From the NCBI GenBank assembly GCA_019417325.1, contig DXVO01000024.1:1-64000 (forward strand): a DNA stretch of 64,000 nucleotides. Reading direction: 5' to 3'. Shown one piece after another: positions 24,882-32,649 of this stretch. The stretch comes from Parabacteroides sp. GTDB lineage: Bacteria > Bacteroidota > Bacteroidia > Bacteroidales > Tannerellaceae. Made by a program: the position numbers and the translations under genes. Each line of letters opens with the position of its first letter. Positions within the stretch are counted from its first letter, which is position 1. The notes below the pieces were generated by a model. The model ran no database searches and had not been told where the DNA came from. It was given only the letters and a program-made list of their open reading frames with translations.

Positions 24882-24941
24882 GCACGTCACAACAAACATA
24901 TTTTTTCCTTTTTTTCTCTGATACACATTCATTATATGGAA

Positions 24942-25042
24942 AGAATAAATAAGGCAGCACTTTTGATAAATTTACTCTTTTTCGGTACGAAAAAGGAAGA
25001 AATTTATCAAAACCCGAAGGGCTTGGTGTTGCCGTTTTATTC
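24942..25042. repeat. Large three-part hairpin 3' of the tandem integrases
   Basis: Nested inverted repeats fold the segment on itself: GGCAGCAC (24953-24960) with GTGTTGCC (25026-25033), TTTTGATAAATTT (24961-24973) with AAATTTATCAAAA (25000-25012, perfect) and CTTTTTCG (24977-24984) with CGAAAAAG (24988-24995). The outer GAATAA/TTATTC also pairs. Its size, 60 bp after an integrase gene, suggests a recombination or transfer site; it could also be a terminator. A hairpin of the same kind lies 3' of the other integrase (44705-44803). Confidence 0.7.
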
Positions 25043-25087
25043 TTGGAATATACCTTTGTGTTCAGAGAAAGAAAGGACTAATTAGTA

Positions 25088-26119
25088 TTATAATGCTAAT
25101 GCCATTGAAATAAAATCTCCTATACTTTTACCAAGTATAGCCATCCCTGCATCGTGTGGTTTTTCTAATTTATAACGTCCTTTTGCTGAAGCATTTAAAG
25201 CATAGTCATATCCGTTAATTGTAACTATACACCAATGCTTTTGCCTACACTCAATAATTATTTCATCAACATAAAAAGGCCAATCACCATTATAATCACA
25301 TTTCTTTAACCTTTTTGATTTAAAATCAGGGTTAAATCTTCTATTAAACCAATCTAACACCGTTCGCTTATGTATAGATTTAGGAGTTTCTTTATATTTT
25401 GTTGTGTTCTTGCGATAGTCTGTTTTTCCAAAATCTTTTTCATACAGCATCCCATAATCAAAGAAAGAACTTATAGTTAGTTGTTTACCTAATTGCCCTA
25501 ATGTTCCCCAAATTATTTGTCTTGAAAGACTTGCTATAAATCGTTCAAAAATGTCAACTATATAATTTGTTATTTCTTGGTATACTTCACGGTCTACGTC
25601 TTGATTCATTAATTTTTCCATAGTTTGAGCATCAACAGGCTTTATTTTATTTTCAAATTTGAGCCAAGCCTCCTTAGGATTTATGCCGATTTTAGAATTT
25701 CCGGTAATGAAGTCAAAATTGTAATAGCGAGCAAATTTTCCAAATTCAGATAATATAAATAGAAGTTCTTTTAAATTAGTATCATTATTGATTAATAGCC
25801 AATCTGATTCAAACTGAATAGGCTCATAACGGGTGTAATAATTTGACATAATTTCAGATAGAAGTCGTTCTAAATCATGTCCTAACGATTTTATATATGA
25901 ATAATCCGGCAAAGTTTTGTGCTTCTCCACATAAGCAACACAGATATAAGCTTTCATAAAGCGTTCAAATCCTTGTGACAAAAGTTGAAATGGCAGAAAA
26001 TAAAAATCATTGTTAAGATTTATATTTTGAAGTTCTCCAAGTCCTAACTTCACTAATTTGTCTGCTGTATCAAACTCTTCATTCAATGCTGCAAATTTTT
26101 GTATTTTGATTTCTCCCAT
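25088..26119 (-). CDS. Hypothetical protein, HEPN-like N-terminal half
   Basis: The 343-residue product is not a family I know by name. The N-terminal ~100 residues (NNDFYFLPFQLLSQGFERFMKAYICV... SLGHDLERLLSEI) have the all-helical pattern of HEPN domains that carry a KxxGHDLxxL segment, but the nuclease RxxxxH motif is not seen. The C-terminal part (residues ~230-340) holds basic and aromatic segments (FNRRFNPDFKSKRLKKC, HWCIVTINGYDYALN). It stands alone between the integrases and the mobilization module and is AT-rich. Cargo or a defence-related gene is likely; this is inference. Confidence 0.6.
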   Translation of the reverse strand: MGEIKIQKFAALNEEFDTADKLVKLGLGELQNINLNNDFYFLPFQLLSQGFERFMKAYICVAYVEKHKTLPDYSYIKSLGHDLERLLSEIMSNYYTRYEPIQFESDWLLINNDTNLKELLFILSEFGKFARYYNFDFITGNSKIGINPKEAWLKFENKIKPVDAQTMEKLMNQDVDREVYQEITNYIVDIFERFIASLSRQIIWGTLGQLGKQLTISSFFDYGMLYEKDFGKTDYRKNTTKYKETPKSIHKRTVLDWFNRRFNPDFKSKRLKKCDYNGDWPFYVDEIIIECRQKHWCIVTINGYDYALNASAKGRYKLEKPHDAGMAILGKSIGDFISMALAL

Positions 26120-26221
26120 CTGTTATTTACTATATTTCTCTACATCATATGCTTGTAGTTCAAAAGAGTATACAAAAATACATATTTCATTTAACATTTC
26201 TGCGTTTTAAAAAAAATACAT

Positions 26222-26626
26222 TCATTCCATTGAAAAATAAGCGATTAAACTGGCTACGGATATTGTGTAGTTCTCGCCATCTATGGAGTAAAAACCTAAC
26301 TTTTGGGCAAATGCTCCGCTTTTGGTGTTTGCACACTCGATGCCGATATGATTAAAACTATACTTTGGGGCTATGCCAGTCAAGAATCGGATAAAGTGCG
26401 TTCCGTGCCCTATCCGTTCTTTGCAAAAACCCAATCGGGCAATAATCAGGCAATCAGGTGGAAAAAGACTTTTTACTCTCCTGATACGCAAATACAAATC
26501 TACCCGGCTGTTTCTCCGGGTGGCGATTGTATTATCTACCGTCAGGCAGACAAGCGATTTTCGATACTTGAACCGTTCCATCAGATAGCGGTCTATGTCG
26601 GCTCTTAGTTCTTCGTATTCAATCAT
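26222..26626 (-). CDS. Small GNAT-like protein of the mobilization module
   Basis: The 134-residue product has a weak GNAT fold: LIIARLGFCKERIGHGTHFIRFL resembles motif A (acetyl-CoA loop R/QxxGxG/A), and GIECANTKSGAFAQKLGFYSID resembles the C-terminal NxxSxxFYxKLGF segment. Its start overlaps the relaxase stop by four bases, so it is the last gene of the transfer operon. A truncated copy follows the second relaxase (38690-38844). Its substrate is unknown. Confidence 0.6.
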   Translation of the reverse strand: MIEYEELRADIDRYLMERFKYRKSLVCLTVDNTIATRRNSRVDLYLRIRRVKSLFPPDCLIIARLGFCKERIGHGTHFIRFLTGIAPKYSFNHIGIECANTKSGAFAQKLGFYSIDGENYTISVASLIAYFSME

Positions 26627-27543
26627 CTTCTTATTCCTTTCTTCTTTTTCTTTTTACGTTTCTGTGCCTGCAAATTTTCGGCCTGTGTAGCATCGTAATT
26701 GTTGCCATCTCCCAATGAAAAGATAGATAACAGAGAATCACCGCTACTATTACTTTGTTGATTATAAGAATGTTTGTTATCTGCTTTGCTATCAAGATTG
26801 CAAGAAATCATGTTTTCTTTTTCACTGGATTGGAATGTTTCTTTTTTATTTTCGCCAGTAAAGTTTTGTTCTTGTAATTCAAGTTGTTCAGATATAGAGG
26901 CGTTCTTCATCGTATTGCGGTAATCAAATGATTCGGATTGTTGGCGGTTGTAGCCGAACAACTTATCAAAGCCCTGTTCTGCCTGTTGGAATAGGTTTAT
27001 ACGGTCAAAACCACCCATTACCGTCCCTTTCTTGGTGTTCTTGTGGTTGGTAAGCGGTGATAGCTTCTTTTTGTTAGTTTGGTCTTTTCGGCTGACAATC
27101 AAATGGCAGTGCATATTTAGCTCGTTGTCGGAACGGCTACGGTCGAAATGTATCTTTCCGTAAAATTTTATATCTACTTCGGATAGTCCTTTGTTGAAGT
27201 TCTTGGCATATTCAGGAATAAACACCTCCCGAATATACCGTTTCATGGCTTCGGCTTTCTCCTGCTCTGTATTTCCCATTGCCCGAAGCTCGTTTTCCGA
27301 TGGGCTGACATGGATAGCGAAAAACTTAGCATCCGTTTTCAGCAGTTGCCCGATATTACTATCTATATCTTGGATAACCTTTGATTTGTAGATATTATCA
27401 TCCGTCAGATTGAAAAAGCCATCGGTATAGATTCCTTTCTCCATACGTTCCAAATCTTCATGTTCCATATATGATACTAACTGCCTGCTACTACCTGCAT
27501 TGTTATATGTTCCTGCCGATGGTGGGGCAAAATCTATGTGCAT
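26623..27543 (-). CDS. Mobilization relaxase, DUF5712/MobB type (module 1)
   Basis: The 306-residue product starts MHIDFAPPSAGTYNNAGSSRQLVSYMEHED. It contains KFFAIHVSPSENEL, KIHFDRSRSDNELNMHCHLIVSRKD (HxH metal site) and a basic C-terminus that ends KRKKKKKKGIRR. These are the hallmarks of Bacteroides mobilization relaxases. It is about 85% identical by eye to the copy at 38841-39761. It follows the BfmA/BtgA gene by 5 bp and should nick at oriT and lead DNA into a recipient with help from a co-resident conjugative element. Confidence 0.85.
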   Translation of the reverse strand: MHIDFAPPSAGTYNNAGSSRQLVSYMEHEDLERMEKGIYTDGFFNLTDDNIYKSKVIQDIDSNIGQLLKTDAKFFAIHVSPSENELRAMGNTEQEKAEAMKRYIREVFIPEYAKNFNKGLSEVDIKFYGKIHFDRSRSDNELNMHCHLIVSRKDQTNKKKLSPLTNHKNTKKGTVMGGFDRINLFQQAEQGFDKLFGYNRQQSESFDYRNTMKNASISEQLELQEQNFTGENKKETFQSSEKENMISCNLDSKADNKHSYNQQSNSSGDSLLSIFSLGDGNNYDATQAENLQAQKRKKKKKKGIRR

Positions 27544-27547
27544 GGTT

Positions 27548-28132
27548 CTATGTATTTATCAGATTGATAATCTCCGCCTTTAGGTTCTCTTTTCTCTTGC
27601 TATCCATCACACCGCAAGCCGATAATTCCGAATAGAGTTGTAACAGTTGGAACAACTTCTTATAATCCCGTTGGTGTATCTGATATAGTGCGCTAAGTTG
27701 TTTTCCTTGCTGGTTGATTACATCGGCGTGCTTGCCAAACTGCTCACTTACTTTTTGTAATACGGCAGTTTGCTTTCCTCTATCTGATTCCAGTTGTGAG
27801 AGGATAAGCGTTTCTAACGTCTTGCCAATGGTATCAAAGCGAACTGCAATGGAATTGGCGGTTCGTATCATAGGATTTAATTGTTCTTCCTCGTAGTGAC
27901 GGATAAAGCGGATAATATCGTCTTGCCGTTTGTTAATCTTCGCCAGTTCCGATTTTACCGATTCGGGTGCTTCCGATGGGTTGATACACGCTTTATCAAT
28001 ATAGACAAATGCTAATCGGACTATTTCCCCTTTTTTCAGCGAATAGCGTTTGCAAAGCTTATCTATCAACTTACCTGTCTGTCGGTCTATCCCGATGGTG
28101 GTAAGTGTGGATATATTATTGGTCTTATCCAT
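27548..28132 (-). CDS. BfmA/BtgA-family mobilization protein (module 1)
   Basis: The product has about 195 residues from ATG 28132 (MDKTNNISTLTTIGIDRQTGKLIDKLCKRYSLKKGEIVRLAFVYIDKA); the longer frame to 28192 adds an unlikely N-terminus. It has a ribbon-helix-helix-like DNA-binding start followed by a helical, coiled-coil body. BfmA/BtgA proteins bind oriT next to the relaxase. It is homologous to 39766-40350 with the same length in the matched part. The 120-bp conserved block upstream (28239-28358) is the likely oriT it binds. Confidence 0.85.
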   Translation of the reverse strand: MDKTNNISTLTTIGIDRQTGKLIDKLCKRYSLKKGEIVRLAFVYIDKACINPSEAPESVKSELAKINKRQDDIIRFIRHYEEEQLNPMIRTANSIAVRFDTIGKTLETLILSQLESDRGKQTAVLQKVSEQFGKHADVINQQGKQLSALYQIHQRDYKKLFQLLQLYSELSACGVMDSKRKENLKAEIINLINT

Positions 28133-28238
28133 GATTATAACTTTTTTATAAAGAAAGTGAGATTCATTCAGTTGATTATAAGGGAAATACATTTCAGGCT
28201 TATAATCACTTTTATAAATGGTTACGAATGTAACCTCT

Positions 28239-28358
28239 TAAAGCCGAAGGCTTTGCCCCGCAGGGCAAGAGGGAAGAACAGGACTTGTCCAGTTCCCTCT
28301 TGCTCCATTTAGCGAAACGAGCCGAGCCATAGGGTGAGGCGGTTTCTGCTAAATGGGG
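28239..28358. other. Probable oriT, conserved 120-bp non-coding block (copy 1)
   Basis: The block is over 90% identical to 40457-40576 while the flanks are not alike. It is unusually GC-rich and carries nested inverted repeats: AAGCC-GAA-GGCTT, TGCCC-CGC-GGGCA-like, AAGAGGGAA with TTCCCTCTT around GGACTTGTCC, and CCATTTAGC with GCTAAATGG. It lies upstream of bfmA and the relaxase, where transfer origins are found. I infer oriT; nicking has not been shown. Confidence 0.7.
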
Positions 28359-28395
28359 AGAGGTAGCACTTTTTTAGTCGGTAACATTAGCCACC

Positions 28396-28737
28396 TTATT
28401 TTACTTCGATTTGCTTATCGAACTGATTTTCTTTTTTAAATCGTTCATAGGTTGTAGAATCGGCATTTTCTTGAACAAATGCCCGTATGTCAGCAGCACG
28501 ATAATAGGTCTTATGACTTATCGTGAAGTAAGGGAGCTTACCACTTGCCCGATACCGTTGCAGGGTTCGGAAAGATACTTTCAGCAGAAAAGCTAAATCC
28601 TGATTGTCGAGTATCTTTTCATTTTCGTCCAATACTTTGTCGGTATTGATAAGTGATTTCAGGTCTTGCCCTACTTCGGTGAGCTTCTTTGATAATCGTT
28701 CCATCCACTTGTCGAAGTTTTCATTGTCTACATACAT
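28396..28737 (-). CDS. Excisionase-like helix-turn-helix protein (module 1)
   Basis: The 113-residue product holds a MerR/excisionase-type HTH: LDNQDLAFLLKVSFRTLQRYRASGKLPYFTISHKTYYRAADIRAFV (split here by position: about residues 44-89). The N-terminal ~40 residues are a helical segment shared with the copy at 40589-40954. Such proteins assist excision or regulate transfer genes in Bacteroides elements. It lies about 40 bp from the oriT-like block. Confidence 0.85.
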   Translation of the reverse strand: MYVDNENFDKWMERLSKKLTEVGQDLKSLINTDKVLDENEKILDNQDLAFLLKVSFRTLQRYRASGKLPYFTISHKTYYRAADIRAFVQENADSTTYERFKKENQFDKQIEVK

Positions 28738-28884
28738 TTTGCTTCAATTTTTAGTTTAACATTATTGTTCTCAACCGATTGATGAAGCAAAGTTCGGCAG
28801 AATAGAGAAATTAAAATAGAGGAGTCCGGTATTGACCCCTCTATATCACAAACGCAAATAGCTATTTATCAAACTATTGAAAAA

Positions 28885-29352
28885 TTATCTTTTTTCATTT
28901 TTATTTTTCAGTACTTCCGCTTGTCGTTTCTTATATTCTTTAATAAGGACGGCTTTTAAAGCATCCAGTGTTTTAGTGAGATTACATGGCTTGCGTTTGA
29001 AAAGTTCGCTTTGACGGTCATAGATACCGTTAAAACTAAATCCGAAAGCTTGTTCAAAGACTTCCGAAAAAGCAATGATAGTAGGATTCTTGCCTGTGTT
29101 GTCGATGATACCACCCAACAACATCAAAGCTGAAAGAATTTCGGTCATACCCATAATTCCAAGATTTTGAAACTTAGGTATGACCGATAAAGGAGATTCA
29201 AATGCTGATAGAGTTGCAGAAGGGAATGATTCGGGATGTGTGATTTTGAAATTTAGTAGTTCCAGTTCTGCGTTAGTAATCGCCAGTGTCTTTTGTAGAA
29301 ACCGCTTTTTAAGCGCATTTTTCCCCCTGCCCGTAAAGAGGTGTTGTTTCAA
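28885..29352 (-). CDS. RteC-like protein (module 1)
   Basis: The 155-residue product has an N-terminal helical part and a C-terminus like that of RteC: MTEILSALMLLGGI, FSEVFEQAFGFSFNGIYDRQ, RKPCNLTKTLDALKAVL. RteC activates excision in tetracycline-inducible CTnDOT-type elements; this short version lacks RteC's N-terminal half. The start overlaps the previous gene by 44 bp in another frame, an arrangement repeated in module 2. The role as regulator is inferred from family and place. Confidence 0.7.
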   Translation of the reverse strand: MKQHLFTGRGKNALKKRFLQKTLAITNAELELLNFKITHPESFPSATLSAFESPLSVIPKFQNLGIMGMTEILSALMLLGGIIDNTGKNPTIIAFSEVFEQAFGFSFNGIYDRQSELFKRKPCNLTKTLDALKAVLIKEYKKRQAEVLKNKNEKR

Positions 29353-29536
29353 GTGAGGCTATCTCAATACGGGTAGCTGTAAGAATACGATAAGTAGTAG
29401 AATAATCATTTCTATCACTTACGTTTCTTACTTGTTCGACAAATTCACCATAGGCATTTTGCATTTCTTCGTTAGTTACTTCTTGTGAAGGATCAGATAA
29501 TAGTCTGAATACCCTCATGTTTAATAATTCATTCAT
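29309..29536 (-). CDS. Small protein overlapping the RteC-like gene (module 1)
   Basis: The 75-residue product (from ATG 29536, MNELLNMRVFRLL...) is helical and acidic with the shared segment EEMQNAYGEFVEQVRNVSDRNDYSTTYRILTATRIEIASLE. Its last ~14 codons overlap the RteC-like start in a different frame. A copy with the same overlap lies at 41472-41702, so the pair is conserved. No known domain is seen. Confidence 0.7.
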   Translation of the reverse strand: MNELLNMRVFRLLSDPSQEVTNEEMQNAYGEFVEQVRNVSDRNDYSTTYRILTATRIEIASLETTPLYGQGEKCA

Positions 29537-29548
29537 AGGCATAATTCT

Positions 29549-30196
29549 TTATAGCAAATACTGTTTTCGATATGCTATAATATCTATAATAGAAACTACA
29601 GGGTAATTATGCTTTCTTGCAAAATCTTTGATTTCAGAAAGCCTTGCCATAGTCCCATCAGGATTGGTTAGCTCGCATAGAACGGCATAAGGAGTTAATT
29701 TGGATAATTTCATTAAGTCTACACTACCTTCTGTATGCCCTTCTCTTTCAAAAACACCATTATCTTTTGCTATTAATGGAAATACATGTCCCGGTTTTGC
29801 CAAATCAACAGGAGTTGCAGATTGAGAAATAGCAGTTTTGATAGTTGTAATTCGATCTAAAGCAGAAACACCAGTAGTTACGCCGTGAGATGCTTCTATT
29901 GATTCTGTAAAATTCGTACCATATCGACTTGTGTTTTGACGTACCATTAGATGTAAGCCTAAAGATTTAGCTTTTTCGGAAGTAAGACATAAACAAACTA
30001 TCCCACTGCATTCTCTAATCATAAGTGCCATATTCTCAACTGTCATTATTTCTGCTGAAAATATTAAATCACCTTCATTTTCTCTATTTTCATCATCAAC
30101 CAAAAGTATTCCTTTACCTGATTGTAATGCCACAATAGCACTTTCTACTCGTTTGTAATTTTGTTCAAACGTTCTTGTTAAATCACTGTTATTCAT
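29549..30196 (-). CDS. ribB: 3,4-dihydroxy-2-butanone 4-phosphate synthase (RibB), mobile cargo
   Basis: The 215-residue product has the RibB core: VDDENRENEGDLIF (the acidic Mg2+/substrate loop), MVRQNTSRYGTNFTESIEASHGVTTGVSALDR, and PGHVFPLIAKDNGVFEREGHTEGSVDL. It turns ribulose 5-phosphate into 3,4-dihydroxy-2-butanone 4-phosphate for riboflavin. There is no GTP cyclohydrolase II domain, unlike RibBA of most Bacteroidota. It sits in a mobilization module, 12 bp before the small ORF gene and divergent from an AraC regulator. It is cargo, and a substitute or boost for flavin supply. Confidence 0.93.
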   Translation of the reverse strand: MNNSDLTRTFEQNYKRVESAIVALQSGKGILLVDDENRENEGDLIFSAEIMTVENMALMIRECSGIVCLCLTSEKAKSLGLHLMVRQNTSRYGTNFTESIEASHGVTTGVSALDRITTIKTAISQSATPVDLAKPGHVFPLIAKDNGVFEREGHTEGSVDLMKLSKLTPYAVLCELTNPDGTMARLSEIKDFARKHNYPVVSIIDIIAYRKQYLL

Positions 30197-30225
30197 TATT
30201 GTTACATTATAAATTAATCTTTCTG

Positions 30226-30291
30226 CAAAGGTAGAATAATAATATTTTTGATTATAATGCTATATTTGCTCTATTTGATGCTATATTTGCA
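30226..30291. promoter_or_regulatory. Divergent ribB/araC promoter region with 22-bp spaced direct repeats
   Basis: On the minus strand TACCTTTG (30226-30233) is the probable -7 box of ribB. On the plus strand ATGCTATATTTGC occurs twice (30257-30269 and 30279-30291), 22 bp apart, two helical turns, as AraC-type half sites often are. Each copy contains a TATATTTG -7 sequence; the second is only 4 bp from the araC ATG. No FMN riboswitch could be recognised in the ribB leader. Confidence 0.6.
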
Positions 30292-30293
30292 AA

Positions 30294-31184
30294 ATGAATT
30301 ATTATAGTATGGAAAGAAAAATATTGTACAAGAAGATTGTCCATGAAATAGCCCAATCATATAGTTATTCCACGAATATACCATTTACAATGCCATTACA
30401 TTGTCACAAGGAATATGAACTGATATATATAATTTCAGGTCATGGTCAAGAGTTTATTGGCAACTATATGAAAAGATATACTGCCGGTGACTTAATTTTG
30501 ATTGGAAGTGGTGTTCCTCATTTACATCTTTGTGATTCTATCATTGACAAGCAGAGTCTACAAAAAAGCACATGTGACATTTTACAGTTTCCCCGAAATA
30601 TTTTTCCTGAAAATTTAGTGTCTATTCCTGAATATTCATTTATAAACTCTGTTTTAGAAAAAAGTTCATATGGAATAAAATTTCAATCTAATGGAATTGA
30701 AAGGACTGTTTTAAAACTATTGAGAAGTATGAATAAAAAAAATGGTATTGAAAGAATTATATCTTTAACTAAGATACTTGATATACTAGGAAAATCTAAA
30801 AACATCACTCTTATTTCATCTATTGAATATATACCTGAATCATTTACAACATCCCAAGATGAACCAATTAATAAGATATATACATATTTAGTGAGCAATT
30901 TTAGCAAGGTTATAACATTAAAAGGTATTGCTGATTATATAAAACTTAATCCAGCATCATTGTGTCGCTATTTTAAACAAAGAACAGGGAAAACTATTTT
31001 TGATTGCCTGAATGAGATTAGGATTGAACATGCTTGTAATCTATTATCCAATTCAGATCTTACGATTTCACAAATAGCCTATGAAGTGGGATTCAATAAT
31101 TTATCCCATTTCAACAAACAATTTAAGGGAGTTATTGGGCAAACACCTACAAAATATAAAAATCATTTAATGATAGATTTATGA
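30294..31184 (+). CDS. AraC-family transcriptional regulator
   Basis: The 296-residue product has an N-terminal cupin-like sensor (TMPLHCHKEYELIYIISGHGQEFIG, FTAGDLILIGSGVPH-type strands) and a C-terminal double HTH: LKGIADYIKLNPASLCRYFKQRTGKT and LTISQIAYEVGFNNLSHFNKQFKGVIGQTPTKYK. It is divergent from ribB across ~100 bp with direct repeats. The likely target is ribB and the mobilization operon behind it. Effector unknown. Confidence 0.92.
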   Translation: MNYYSMERKILYKKIVHEIAQSYSYSTNIPFTMPLHCHKEYELIYIISGHGQEFIGNYMKRYTAGDLILIGSGVPHLHLCDSIIDKQSLQKSTCDILQFPRNIFPENLVSIPEYSFINSVLEKSSYGIKFQSNGIERTVLKLLRSMNKKNGIERIISLTKILDILGKSKNITLISSIEYIPESFTTSQDEPINKIYTYLVSNFSKVITLKGIADYIKLNPASLCRYFKQRTGKTIFDCLNEIRIEHACNLLSNSDLTISQIAYEVGFNNLSHFNKQFKGVIGQTPTKYKNHLMIDL

Positions 31185-31202
31185 TTTAGTCAGGAAAATC
31201 AT

Positions 31203-31288
31203 TAACTTTGCAGGGAAGTTATTTGAAACAATGGAAAAACAGAGCAGACTAAAGTAGTTCGCTCATTTCTATATCGTTACCCATTGTC
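31203..31288 (+). repeat. Conserved non-coding/tiny-ORF element after the regulator (copy 1)
   Basis: The segment 31218-31288 matches 43326-43395 at roughly three quarters of positions, and both follow the divergent regulator gene of a module. A TAACTTTG (-7) sequence at 31203-31210 precedes it. Inside, ATG 31231 to TAG 31257 encodes the 8-residue MEKQSRLK; the second copy encodes MENHSKLK. Downstream lies AAAGTAGTTCGCTC in both. It may be a leader peptide, a small RNA or a promoter region. Confidence 0.55.
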
Positions 31289-31324
31289 CTTTCTCTTTAT
31301 TATAAACATCTATTAATCAATAGA

Positions 31325-31430
31325 TAAAATCAAAATATTCTACTGTGATACGCACCATAATTACTACATGACCGTTTTTCTTCGGTTCGTTCTTCTTTAA
31401 ATAGAAGAGCATCTTGAATGTCGATTTCAT
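31325..31430 (-). pseudogene. N-terminal scrap of a tyrosine integrase next to the internal att site
   Basis: The minus-strand frame from ATG 31430 reads MKSTFKMLFYLKKNEPKKNG and HVVIMVRITV, the arm-binding start of a Bacteroidota integrase, then stops. A TAACTTTG-type -7 box lies upstream at about 31448-31455. The start is ~270 bp from the att copy at 31701, almost the same as the intact integrase start (46143) to the tRNA att (46382). It was probably the integrase of the left element. Confidence 0.75.
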
Positions 31431-31527
31431 ACCGTAACTCCTTTCTTGTTGCAAAGTTAATTTGTTCATTCCGTAACGGCTATGACTTTCTACTACCTAT
31501 ATTCTACAAATGAGTAACTTACATGTA

Positions 31528-31570
31528 AATTCGTTACGGTTTTTTGTTACGATAAAAACCGTAACGAATT
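31528..31570. repeat. Perfect 17-bp inverted repeat
   Basis: AATTCGTTACGGTTTTT (31528-31544) and AAAAACCGTAACGAATT (31554-31570) are perfect inverted copies with a 9-nt loop. A related CGTAACGG occurs near 31475. It lies between the integrase scrap and the att copy, where recombinase accessory or regulator sites are expected. Confidence 0.7.
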
Positions 31571-31630
31571 AGTAACGATTAATCTTCACAGGGTGGCTTT
31601 TTGAGGTCTTTTTTCTGTCATAAGCGGGTA

Positions 31631-31668
31631 AGAAAAAAGCTCTTTAAACCAGTGGTTTAAAGAGCTTT
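31631..31668 (-). terminator. Terminator facing left beside the internal att copy
   Basis: AAAGCTCTTTAAACCA (31636-31651) and TGGTTTAAAGAGCTTT (31653-31668) form a perfect 16-bp stem. On the minus strand it ends in a T-run. It has the same place relative to the att copy as the terminator of tRNA-Lys at 46321-46361, so it is a former tRNA terminator brought by the left element. Confidence 0.75.
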
Positions 31669-31700
31669 GTCTTAGATTGTTGGAGTATTTTCATTTCTCC

Positions 31701-31721
31701 TAAGTGATCCGCCTGGGATTC
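31701..31721. other. Internal attachment site: copy of the tRNA-Lys 3' end
   Basis: TAAGTGATCCGCCTGGG (31701-31717) is identical to 46382-46398, the 3' end of the tRNA-Lys gene with its flank; the next four bases match at three positions. The rest of the tRNA is absent. Such duplicates form when a tRNA-targeting integrase inserts an element, so 31.7-46.4 kb is a probable integrated element of about 14.7 kb. Confidence 0.8.
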
Positions 31722-31947
31722 TCCTTTCAGAGTTACCACGCTGATATTTAAAACTTTATATTTTTAGCTTCAAGCATATCCCATGAATTATCCCACTAAT
31801 TTGCTACGTGCTTTTGCGGTAGTTTGCTCATGGAGAATACTGGGGGCAAAGATAATTATTTGTAGAGTTACCACAAAAAAAGATAGTATTTTTATCTATT
31901 ATTAAAGGAAAAAATGTGATATTCTTTAAAATATTGAGAAAGCTATA
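31722..31947. other. AT-rich gap between the att copy and the defence operon
   Basis: No ORF or RNA gene is supported. Two copies of the word AGAGTTACCAC(A/G) occur at about 31730-31741 and 31865-31876. Confidence 0.4.
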
Positions 31948-32649
31948 CTATGTTTTCTTACTTATTATTCCATAAATAAAAGATTCATAGACTGATTTTC
32001 GCATTAATTCATCAGCAATAGTATCATCCATATATCTAATCTTTTCAATATATTTTGATTTAAAAGTGATACTTTCAGATTTCTCAATTTTATTCTTTAC
32101 CATTATATTACTTATAATAGATATAACAGCTATTACTTCATCTTGAAAGAATGCAGCCACGACCTGAGACATCTTATTTACGCAGTAACAAAGTAACATT
32201 AATTCTCCATTAGAACCTGGTATATCATATTTTTTGTTATTTAAATAAATATTTTGTTTTTCTCTATCTCTATGATTATGAGCTAAAGCGTGATTTCTAT
32301 AATCATTCAAATCTTTCCATTCTTTTAAAAGAGAATATGCAGGTTTTGCTATCTTTTTAACATAAAGAATCCTATCTTTATCTTTAAGTTCAGTTTGTAC
32401 ACCAAAATAATTATTCCATTCATCTAAATATGCTATAGCTTTCAATATTATTTGTGAGGCTAAGGCATCGTATATTGTATCATTAATTAATTCATGATAA
32501 TTACCTTTAAAGTGCTCAAAGTCAGAATTAAGTATGTCTTCATTGTCAAAAATAGAGTCGTATGATTGAGTTATTTGCGTGGTCAGAGATAATAACGTAA
32601 AAATAGACTCTTCAGTTTTATTATATTGGTTACTTTTTAACTCTTTCAT
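31948..32649 (-). CDS. Hypothetical HEPN-like protein, last gene of the defence operon
   Basis: The 233-residue product is all-helical by pattern. It contains LNDYRNHALAHNHRD, where Arg-Asn...His fits the Rx(4-6)H motif of HEPN ribonucleases, flanked by long helices (IYDALASQIILKAIAYLDEWNN before, GELMLLCYCVNKM after). The start overlaps the Vsr stop by 20 bp. HEPN proteins often act as RNase effectors in phage defence. The family is inferred from one motif; it could equally be an inactive structural protein. Confidence 0.6.
   Translation of the reverse strand: MKELKSNQYNKTEESIFTLLSLTTQITQSYDSIFDNEDILNSDFEHFKGNYHELINDTIYDALASQIILKAIAYLDEWNNYFGVQTELKDKDRILYVKKIAKPAYSLLKEWKDLNDYRNHALAHNHRDREKQNIYLNNKKYDIPGSNGELMLLCYCVNKMSQVVAAFFQDEVIAVISIISNIMVKNKIEKSESITFKSKYIEKIRYMDDTIADELMRKSVYESFIYGIISKKT

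Noticed and set aside
30197..30293. FMN riboswitch before ribB
   Set aside because: The leader is only about 30 nt from the -7 box to the ATG and AT-rich; none of the conserved FMN-aptamer elements are seen.
31948..32649. Restriction endonuclease next to Dcm/Vsr
   Set aside because: No PD-(D/E)xK, HNH or GIY-YIG motif is visible; the RNHALAH segment fits HEPN better.
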